From an uncultured Lachnospiraceae bacterium (GTDB lineage: Bacteria; Bacillota; Clostridia; Lachnospirales; Lachnospiraceae), in contig CANQDA010000023.1 in assembly GCA_947591155.1 (NCBI GenBank), positions 1 through 64,000 of the forward strand: a DNA stretch of 64,000 nucleotides, written 5' to 3'. The notes under the pieces are model-generated. The model was not told where the DNA came from, made no database searches, and saw only the letters and a program-made list of their open reading frames with translations. This document shows positions 55,378 to 62,344 of the stretch, piece after piece; the first letter of the stretch is position 1; each line of letters begins with the position of its first letter. Position numbers and translations under genes: made by a program.

Positions 55378-56196
55378 TCATGGTTTCTTGACATGCTGGT
55401 GCGTGAAGAGATGATCCTGACAGTATTCGTAATTCCCATCGCACTTGGAGCAGTAGCGGAATTCGAGATGCGCTCCGTCCTCCTCCGTCCTTCCGCAGAC
55501 CGCGCACTTGTGACGCGTGCCGCCCTTCGGCTGCACCTTCTTCACATTCCGCTTGAATTCATTGCGCCGGTGCACTTCCTTCGGCGAAAACCGCCTGACA
55601 TTGCGCGACATCAGGAAAAAGATCAGGAAATTCAGCAGCGACATCACGATCGACACACGGTCGGCCCATCCGCCCTGCACGAGGGACAGGACAATGAAGA
55701 AGCCGTAGACCAGGCCCATCCACTTCATCTTGATCGGGATCAGGAAGTACAACAGCACCTCCATATTCGGGTACGTCAACGCAAACGCGAGGAAGATCGA
55801 CATATTGATGTAATAGGTGCTGAAATATCCGTATCTCCCGCCTACATAATAGAGGAGAAACGCCCCGATGATCGTAAAGATGATACCTGAAAAGATATAC
55901 ACATTAAACTTGAACGCGCCCCAGGTATACTCCAGCGACCGCCCGATGGAAAAATAGAAATACAGCATAATGATCGTGAAGATGTCCAGGCCTCCCGGCG
56001 GGATCAGCAGCCAAGTCACCAGTCTCCAGACCTGCCCTCTCATGATCAGCCCCGGGTGCAGCGTCAGAAAGCCCTGCACATCCGGCATCAAAAGCGCGAT
56101 CACATAGCCGGCGATATACATGCCGATGATAATGGCCGGCAGGTTGTGGATCGCGTATTTCCCGTATTTCCGCTCCAGTTTATCTAAAAATCCCAT
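55378..56196 (-). CDS. Rhomboid-like membrane protein with C-terminal zinc ribbon, catalytic motif not seen
   Basis: This 272-residue protein has about six membrane helices with rhomboid/derlin landmarks (GQVWRLVTWLLIPPGG near residue 54 and SIGRSLEYTWGAFKFN). The GxSG serine motif and the catalytic His expected in active rhomboid proteases are not evident. After helix six comes a basic segment and a zinc-binding tail with Cys pairs (HKCAVCG ... YCSKCDGNYEYCQDH). It may be a pseudoprotease that binds membrane proteins. It has a consensus promoter of its own. Confidence 0.78.
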   Translation of the reverse strand: MGFLDKLERKYGKYAIHNLPAIIIGMYIAGYVIALLMPDVQGFLTLHPGLIMRGQVWRLVTWLLIPPGGLDIFTIIMLYFYFSIGRSLEYTWGAFKFNVYIFSGIIFTIIGAFLLYYVGGRYGYFSTYYINMSIFLAFALTYPNMEVLLYFLIPIKMKWMGLVYGFFIVLSLVQGGWADRVSIVMSLLNFLIFFLMSRNVRRFSPKEVHRRNEFKRNVKKVQPKGGTRHKCAVCGRTEEDGAHLEFRYCSKCDGNYEYCQDHLFTHQHVKKP

Positions 56197-56303
56197 ATTT
56201 TATCCTCTTCTCTGTTTCAAATCATGTTCGGTCACGAAGCTCACGACCGATCCGATGCGACGGTCCCCGCGACGTCAACCGACTCATCGCAGCCATCCCT
56301 GTC

Positions 56304-56332
56304 ATTATAATTTTGCGAAAACGATTTGTCAA
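56304..56332 (-). promoter_or_regulatory. Consensus promoter of the rhomboid-like gene
   Basis: On the minus strand TTGACA, a 17-bp spacer and TATAAT, a perfect match. The leader of about 100 nt contains CGATG/CATCG and CGGTC/GACCG pairings. Confidence 0.88.
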
Positions 56333-56381
56333 TCGAGCGGGCTTTGCTTTTCTGTATCTTTAGATTTTTTTAATAAACTTG

Positions 56382-56411
56382 TTGACGAATCGCTGTGATC
56401 CGACATATGAT
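56382..56411 (+). promoter_or_regulatory. Promoter of aroC
   Basis: TTGACG (56382-56387), an 18-bp spacer and TATGAT (56406-56411), divergent from the rhomboid-like gene. The leader is about 45 nt. Confidence 0.65.
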
Positions 56412-56462
56412 TGAGGAAAATACAGACCGCTGTTTCAGGCAGAGAAAGAAAGGATGATCGAT

Positions 56463-57566
56463 ATGGCAGGCTCGAGCTTCGGAACCATATTTAAGATCAT
56501 GACGTGGGGCGAGTCCCACGGGAAAGGCATAGGCGTCGTGATCGACGGCTGTCCGGCCGGTATTCCACTTGACGAGACGGATATTCAGACGTATCTTGAC
56601 CGGCGCAGACCGGGGCAGAACCGCTACACGACGGCGCGCGCAGAGTCGGACGCCGTCGAGATCCTCTCTGGGGTATTTGAAGGAAAAACGACCGGCACGC
56701 CGATCTCACTGCTCGTGCGAAATCAGGATCAGCGCTCCCGCGATTACGGCAACATCTCCGAGCTGTACCGCCCCGGACACGCGGACTATCCCTACGATAT
56801 GAAGTATGGTTTTCGCGATTACCGCGGAGGCGGGCGCTCCTCCGGGCGCGAGACAATCGGCCGCGTGGCGGCAGGGGCCGTCGCGATGAAACTCCTGCAG
56901 GAGCTCGGGATCACGGTACAGGCCTATGTCAGCGCGATCGGGCCGATACACATCGACCGCTCTCGCATAGATCTGTCCTCGATCGAGAAGAGTCCCGTGC
57001 GGATGCCGGATCCGGGCGCAAGTGAACAGGCGGTCTCCTATCTGGAGGAATGCATGCGCAGCCAGAATTCCTGCGGCGGTGTGGTCGAATGTATAGCGGA
57101 GCATGTACCCGTCGGCCTCGGGGAGCCTGTCTTCGAAAAGCTCGACGCAAATCTGGCGAAGGCGATCATGTCGATCGGAGCTGTCAAAGCCGTGGAGATC
57201 GGCGACGGCACGCTCGTCTCTGCGTATAAGGGATCCGAGAACAACGACTGCTATCAGCCCGATGAGAGCGGGATACCGTACAAGACCACGAACCACAGCG
57301 GCGGCGTCCTGGGCGGTATCAGCGACGGCAGCCCGATCCTGCTTCGCGCCTCGTTCAAGCCTACTCCCTCCATCGCGCAGGCACAGAGCATGCTCGGGCG
57401 GGACGGCAAATGCCACGAGGAGATCATTCGCGGCCGCCACGATCCGATCATCGTCGCGCGCGCGGTCGTCGTCGTCGAAGCCATGACCGCGCTCACGCTC
57501 GCGGATCATCTGCTGCTCGCGGCGACGTCCCGGGTGGATCAGCTCAAAAAAATCTATAATGAATAA
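56463..57566 (+). CDS. aroC: Chorismate synthase
   Basis: This 367-residue FMN-dependent enzyme converts EPSP to chorismate, the branch point of aromatic amino acids. Family signatures are TWGESHGKGIGVVIDGCPAG, RGGGRSSGRETIGRVAAGA and the C-terminal GRHDPIIVARAVVVVEAMTA. I chose the ATG at 56463 because the AAAGG site is 9 nt upstream; the ATG three codons earlier is too close to it. No other aro gene is in the window. Confidence 0.96.
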   Translation: MAGSSFGTIFKIMTWGESHGKGIGVVIDGCPAGIPLDETDIQTYLDRRRPGQNRYTTARAESDAVEILSGVFEGKTTGTPISLLVRNQDQRSRDYGNISELYRPGHADYPYDMKYGFRDYRGGGRSSGRETIGRVAAGAVAMKLLQELGITVQAYVSAIGPIHIDRSRIDLSSIEKSPVRMPDPGASEQAVSYLEECMRSQNSCGGVVECIAEHVPVGLGEPVFEKLDANLAKAIMSIGAVKAVEIGDGTLVSAYKGSENNDCYQPDESGIPYKTTNHSGGVLGGISDGSPILLRASFKPTPSIAQAQSMLGRDGKCHEEIIRGRHDPIIVARAVVVVEAMTALTLADHLLLAATSRVDQLKKIYNE

Positions 57567-57643
57567 AAGGCAGTAATCGAGAATTGCCCGTAGTATAATT
57601 TTATCCTATTATCATGTTTTATTCCCTGCGCATGCAGCAAAGA

Positions 57644-57677
57644 GACCGGAGAATATGCCCATCATATTCCTCCGGTC
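57644..57677 (+). terminator. Hairpin between aroC and the convergent lactonase gene
   Basis: GACCGGAG-AATATG (57644-57657) and CATATT-C-CTCCGGTC (57663-57677) form a 14-bp stem with one bulge. Only a weak T-stretch follows on either side, so it may be a bidirectional terminator. Confidence 0.45.
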
Positions 57678-57757
57678 TTACTCATTCATTATCAGGCCCC
57701 GTCACGGTTCCGTCAGTTTATAAAATGCACTTCACAAAGGTTGCTTCACGATGACTG

Positions 57758-58879
57758 CTATTCTTCACACTTCGAGATCAGGATGCAGTTCGGCGTCTCG
57801 ATCTTAAGCGGCCGCCCCTTCATGACGAGCAGGCCCTTGTCGTAATCGATCGTGAAAAAGCGGATCTCGTTCGTCTCATGGTTCAGCACCACCAGCGTCC
57901 GCTCCCCAGGAAGCACGTCGACGTCCTTCGGGTAATCGCCGCTGATCGGCAGGACGCACAACCGCGTAAGCATGCCCGTCTCCTGATCGACGCGGAACAC
58001 CGCCACCGTATTCTCCCCCGCCGTGGACGCGTACAGGTACTTTCCGCTCGGGGACAATTTCATCCCGCAGCATGCGCTGCCCATACTTTCTGGATCGCGC
58101 ACGACGGAGATCTCCTGAAGCTTCTCGAAATCCGGCGACTTGCCCGAGCCGTCATAGCGATAGACCGTGATCTCGTTTGTCAGCTCGGCGTTGATATAGG
58201 CAAACCTCCCGTCCAGACTGAAGGTCATGAGCCTTGGCCCGGAGTCCAGCTTGCACCTGAGAATATCGTAGAGATTCAGCTTCCCGGTAAGCTCGTCAAC
58301 CTGGTACAGCTTCACCTGGTCGATCCCGTTGTCCACAGCGCAGAGGTATTTGTCGTCCGGCGTCGGGATCACGCAGCTCACATGCGGGCGGAAGTTGCGC
58401 TCCGCCACACTGCCGATGCCCTTGTGGAAGATCCCGTCCATCACGGATCCGAGCCGACCGTCCTTGTGCGTGTGCACGACCGTCACCTTTCCGTCGTGGT
58501 ACCCTCCCACATAGAGGAAGCGGCCGTTCTGAGCGGTCGACAGATAGCAGCCGCGCATCCCGTCAATCCCGACCTTGTTGATCGGCTCCAGACCGCCGCC
58601 CGGCAGGATCTTCAGCACCTCAACGCCCTCATCCGCGATTGAATACAGATACTTGCCGTTATATGACTTTGTCATGTGGGATGCGTTGTTCACCGGAACG
58701 ACCTCCCGCTCCCTCATGTACCCTGCCTCAACGTCGATGTCGTAGACATGGATCCCGATGCTGCTCCCATGCGTATAGGTCCCCACATACGCCACATATT
58801 TTTCATGCCTGTTCCCGGTGCTCCTGCCGTCCTGTCTGCTCTTCCCGCCCTGAGCACCCCGGCTGCTCTGTCTCTCCAT
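57758..58879 (-). CDS. Lactonase family beta-propeller protein
   Basis: This 373-residue protein belongs to the Pgl-like lactonase family with seven-bladed propeller repeats: YVAYVGTYTHGSSIGIHVYDID, PTPDDKYLCAVDNGIDQVKLYQVD, FSLDGRFAYINAELTNEITVYRYD. Some members hydrolyse 6-phosphogluconolactone; others have unknown targets. A hydrophilic Gly/Arg-rich stretch at residues 1-25 is not part of the fold, so the true start may be downstream. It is a single-gene unit. Confidence 0.82.
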   Translation of the reverse strand: MERQSSRGAQGGKSRQDGRSTGNRHEKYVAYVGTYTHGSSIGIHVYDIDVEAGYMREREVVPVNNASHMTKSYNGKYLYSIADEGVEVLKILPGGGLEPINKVGIDGMRGCYLSTAQNGRFLYVGGYHDGKVTVVHTHKDGRLGSVMDGIFHKGIGSVAERNFRPHVSCVIPTPDDKYLCAVDNGIDQVKLYQVDELTGKLNLYDILRCKLDSGPRLMTFSLDGRFAYINAELTNEITVYRYDGSGKSPDFEKLQEISVVRDPESMGSACCGMKLSPSGKYLYASTAGENTVAVFRVDQETGMLTRLCVLPISGDYPKDVDVLPGERTLVVLNHETNEIRFFTIDYDKGLLVMKGRPLKIETPNCILISKCEE

Positions 58880-59173
58880 TCCGCGCCCTCCAAATCATTA
58901 CTGCATTTCATTGATGCGCTGCCTGCGGCGTTCGATCTTCGCTTCCTATTATCGGGAAGCTGTGCCTCAGTTTCGCTTCTGATGCTTCTATTTTGGATGT
59001 TCTGACCGAAAATGTCAAGCGGAACAAACAGATATTTCTTTTTCCTCTCATCCCGGATCCATTTGTACTGGCGCAGCGGGAGATCCGCTCCGCTAAAAAA
59101 ACCAATACCCATAAGAAAATGTCCCGCGGGATCAATCCAGCCTGTGATGATCAGCCACGGGATATTTTGAATA
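58880..59173 (-). other. 294-bp gap with no clear gene; possible coding remnant
   Basis: No known gene is seen. On the minus strand one frame reads PLRQYKWIRDERKKKYLFVP and then LDIFGQNIQN around 59000-59080, which looks protein-like, preceded by a hydrophobic WLIITGWIDPAGHFLMGIGF. No good start or ribosome site is visible. It could be the remains of a small gene. Confidence 0.3.
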
Positions 59174-60232
59174 TCATACCTTTGGAAGAGCCATTATCTC
59201 ATCCAGAATCTTTCTCTCATCGTATTCCGGCGCATACTTCCGGGCAATCTCCACGATCCGGCCGATCTTCTCCTCCGTCTCTTCCAGGGCCTCGGCGATC
59301 TGAGCCACGGTACAGGATTTTTTCAGTTTCTTCAATACCTGCCCGATTAGCTTCAGCTCAGTACCTCGTTCAAGTCCCTGTGCAAGGCCTTGCTCAAGAC
59401 CCTTCTCAAGGCCCTTCTCAAGGCCCTTCTCAATTCCACGCTCTTCCACTAAATCCGACAAATTACACAACTTCGCCGTCGCCTCCTTCAATTCATAGCT
59501 CATCGGGATCCCGTATGTACGCTCCAGTACTTCCTCTTTCCCCTCCGGAGTAATCCTGCTGCTCAGCAGCGTCGTCAGCAGCTTGTGCAACAAGTTCCCT
59601 GCAGAAGTATCCTCATCCTTTGGAAGACGCACCATCACAACTGACAGAAGATCGTACCGCTCCCGGCCCCTGTACTCGCCGTAGATGTCCCTTGGCCGTA
59701 TCCTATACTCCCGAATCGTGTTCGCGTTCCGTCCTTCCTCCATGCAGATCCAGATCGAATAGACCTTCCTCACCGCATAATCCTCCGCAGTGATCACCAC
59801 ATCCATCTGGGACGAGATCATGCGGGCGCAGTAGAAAACTCCCCGCGGGACCAGATCATACCCCGGATTCCCGTCCTTCTGACCCTCCACATTAATGAAA
59901 ATCTGTGCAAGCTCACGGGTGTCAGGATGCCGCGCGCAAAATATGATATCAAAAGTCACCTTCCCCTCGTTCTGAACCTCATTCTCCGTGTTCATCCCAA
60001 GGACTTTGTCCAGTTGTGTACTTCCCGGCATGACGGAAATGTCCGCCACCTGCGGGATCCCCTCGATGCAGCTTCGGATCTCATCTATGCTGCATCCCAT
60101 GTAATCTTCCGCGGAGTATTTCAGTATCCACGACAGGATTGTCTTGTCGCTGAGAATCGTCTTCACGTTCTCGTCATACTTCGCCTTATCATTTGCAGAA
60201 TCGAGAGATCTCTTGAGATAAGTATCTGTCAT
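59174..60232 (-). CDS. Rpn-family / PD-(D/E)XK nuclease-like protein
   Basis: This 352-residue protein is of a type abundant in Lachnospiraceae and related to recombination-promoting nucleases. The nuclease-like core lies around residues 90-130 (TFDIIFCARHPD ... IFINVEGQKDG), with the E-x-Q pattern of the active site. A short Lys/Gly/Leu/Glu repeat (EKGLEKGLEKGLEQGLAQG) near residue 265 precedes a coiled, charged tail. Family members are mobile and often multi-copy, but I see no terminal repeats here. The start has AAGGAG and an upstream promoter. Confidence 0.75.
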   Translation of the reverse strand: MTDTYLKRSLDSANDKAKYDENVKTILSDKTILSWILKYSAEDYMGCSIDEIRSCIEGIPQVADISVMPGSTQLDKVLGMNTENEVQNEGKVTFDIIFCARHPDTRELAQIFINVEGQKDGNPGYDLVPRGVFYCARMISSQMDVVITAEDYAVRKVYSIWICMEEGRNANTIREYRIRPRDIYGEYRGRERYDLLSVVMVRLPKDEDTSAGNLLHKLLTTLLSSRITPEGKEEVLERTYGIPMSYELKEATAKLCNLSDLVEERGIEKGLEKGLEKGLEQGLAQGLERGTELKLIGQVLKKLKKSCTVAQIAEALEETEEKIGRIVEIARKYAPEYDERKILDEIMALPKV

Positions 60233-60265
60233 GCCCTTACTCCTTTGTTTGATTCTGCTAGAACC

Positions 60266-60294
60266 AGTATAACAGTAAAACTATAAAAAGGCAA
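60266..60294 (-). promoter_or_regulatory. Promoter of the Rpn-like gene
   Basis: On the minus strand TTGCCT, a 17-bp spacer and TATACT, about 30 bp before the ATG at 60232. Confidence 0.6.
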
Positions 60295-60434
60295 TAGGGG
60301 AATGTAGCTTTTGATGCCATACCTTGTGAAATGGATGACCTGTTTTATCCTCCCGTCGCGCAAGGATCTATTTTTCGGGCGGTGCTTTAAAATACTGCGA
60401 AATACTGTAATCTTAAACGTCAGTAGTCAATAGT

Positions 60435-60680
60435 TCACTGCACCGCTCTCCTAAGTATGATATCCACCATCTCTCCAACATCTTTCATTGTGTTCACTTC
60501 GCCCATGTTAAACTTTATCCCAAACTTCTTTTCCACCGCAACAACAAGATTAATATGTTCCAGAGAATCCCAGTCTTCAATATCATCTGACGTCGTAGTT
60601 TCTTTTACTTGAATTGTTGCGTCATCAAACACATCCTGAAACACCTCATTCAATTCTTCATAAACCTTTTCTCTTGTCAT
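60435..60680 (-). CDS. Acyl carrier protein of an O-acylation cassette
   Basis: This 81-residue carrier protein has the phosphopantetheine Ser in DIEDWDSLEHINLVVAVEKKF. It resembles DltC-like carriers more than the fatty-acid AcpP at 37602. It lies downstream of an MBOAT gene and an FkbH-like gene in the same direction, so it probably holds the acyl group that FkbH loads and MBOAT passes on. The local DNA is A+T-richer than the rest of the window. Confidence 0.85.
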   Translation of the reverse strand: MTREKVYEELNEVFQDVFDDATIQVKETTTSDDIEDWDSLEHINLVVAVEKKFGIKFNMGEVNTMKDVGEMVDIILRRAVQ

Positions 60681-60793
60681 CTTCTGATTCCTCCCAAGCT
60701 TTTTATTCGTTCATAGTGGCGGCGCTGAAGCGTCTCTGTTCCGCCATCTTTAACGCAGCAACCATAAAGCCCATCCCAATATACCCCGGCCAG

Positions 60794-62344
60794 TCAAAAC
60801 TGAGCATAGGCAAACTCCTGCACTCCAATATTCAGTGAAAGAACTAAGAACAAAGCAATTCCATAATATCCAACCCAGCGTATCACCTTGTGTCTTTCAA
60901 AAAACAGAGTTCCCTTCTCAACTTCAAAATACTTGCAGATATCCACGATGAATATCAGGATAAATGAAAGAGTCATGATCAAAAAGCCCAATTTCCCTCC
61001 CATATCAGGCTGAATGAAAAAACGCGCAAACTGGATAAATTTTGGAATATCAAACGTGAATTTTGTTCCAAGCATAATCCTATGTACCGCATCCATGAGC
61101 GATTCCGCGCGGAAAAACAGAAAGCCAATAGCTACAAGCGCAAACGTCCGCACAGTCTGAAACAATTGCCAGCAGATATTATTTTCTTTTATATGCATCG
61201 TTCTTTTTACCTTGTCCAGAGGTTCTTTCAGTACCTGTCCGACTACAATCACAAACCAGAACCATAAACCTTCTCCCAGAATATATTTCCAGCTGTCCCC
61301 ATGCCAAATTCCCATACACAGCCATAACACCAGCATGGACAGATATACCGGAATCTTTTTCCCCCGTTTTTTCCCAAATTTCTTTTTACATTTAACACCA
61401 AGTTTCACCATTGCGTCTGATTTAGCAAGGGGATTCATGATATAATCCCGAAGCCATTGTCCCAATGTAATATGCCATCGCCGCCAAAACTCCTGCACTG
61501 TTCTTGAAAGCAGTGGAGCATTAAAATTCTCCGGCAGATAAATGCCAAAGCATTCCGATACTCCCAGAACAATATCCATACAGCCTGAAAAATCCGTGTA
61601 TAATTGAATCACAAATCCCACGGCTGCAATCCAAATATAGAATCCTGAGAAAGCGCCTGGATCCTCCCACAAACTGTTTACAATAACGGCAACTCGATTG
61701 GAAACCGCAAGCTTTTTCAATAACCCCCATGCAATCCTCTTCAGTCCATGTACTACCCGGTCATAATCAAATTCATGCTTCTCAAACAACTGGGTTCCAA
61801 TATCCGAATACCTGCTGATCGGTCCGGACACCATCTGGGGAAAATAAGCTGTATACAATATAAGCTTGCCCACATTTTTCTCCGGCCTGGCAATCCCCCA
61901 GTAACAGTCTAAAAGGTATGCTAACAGCTGCAAGGTATAAAAGCTCACCGCCAGAGGCGCAGCCCAGTTCACTTCCTGTATAGTCCATCGTCCCCTTGCC
62001 ATGTGATTAAAAGTGTGAACAGCCAGATTCGTGTATTTTAAAACAGACAAAATCCCAATATTCAATGCAATCGTCAAAAGCAGAACAACGCGTTTTTTTC
62101 TGTCCGTGTCTCCTTTTTCGTCGACTGTATCTGTCACCCTTTGAAAATATCCTGTTGCCAGATATACGGATATAACGCTGGCTGCCAGATACACCAACGT
62201 CCAGGGCTTCGCATTTAAGCAATAGAAAATCGCGCTGTCTGCCAACAGTAACTTCCATTGGCTTTTCCGCGGTAATTTCCAGTAAATCAGGAGGCTTATC
62301 CCGACAAAAGCATAAAATATGAAAGAAGTAATCTCCATCTGCAT
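60794..62344 (-). CDS. MBOAT family membrane O-acyltransferase (DltB/AlgI-like)
   Basis: This 516-residue polytopic protein has MBOAT landmarks: FWRRWHITLGQWLRDYIMNPL near residue 288 and LCMGIWHGDSWKYILGEGLWFW near 340, which holds the catalytic-type His. DltB and AlgI relatives move acyl groups from a carrier to glycans outside the cell. The start ATG directly abuts the stop of the FkbH-like gene, implying coupling. No dltA or dltD is seen in the window. Confidence 0.93.
   Translation of the reverse strand: MQMEITSFIFYAFVGISLLIYWKLPRKSQWKLLLADSAIFYCLNAKPWTLVYLAASVISVYLATGYFQRVTDTVDEKGDTDRKKRVVLLLTIALNIGILSVLKYTNLAVHTFNHMARGRWTIQEVNWAAPLAVSFYTLQLLAYLLDCYWGIARPEKNVGKLILYTAYFPQMVSGPISRYSDIGTQLFEKHEFDYDRVVHGLKRIAWGLLKKLAVSNRVAVIVNSLWEDPGAFSGFYIWIAAVGFVIQLYTDFSGCMDIVLGVSECFGIYLPENFNAPLLSRTVQEFWRRWHITLGQWLRDYIMNPLAKSDAMVKLGVKCKKKFGKKRGKKIPVYLSMLVLWLCMGIWHGDSWKYILGEGLWFWFVIVVGQVLKEPLDKVKRTMHIKENNICWQLFQTVRTFALVAIGFLFFRAESLMDAVHRIMLGTKFTFDIPKFIQFARFFIQPDMGGKLGFLIMTLSFILIFIVDICKYFEVEKGTLFFERHKVIRWVGYYGIALFLVLSLNIGVQEFAYAQF

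Noticed and set aside
59174..60232. Insertion sequence around the Rpn-like gene
   Set aside because: No terminal inverted repeats, target duplication or DDE transposase motifs were found.
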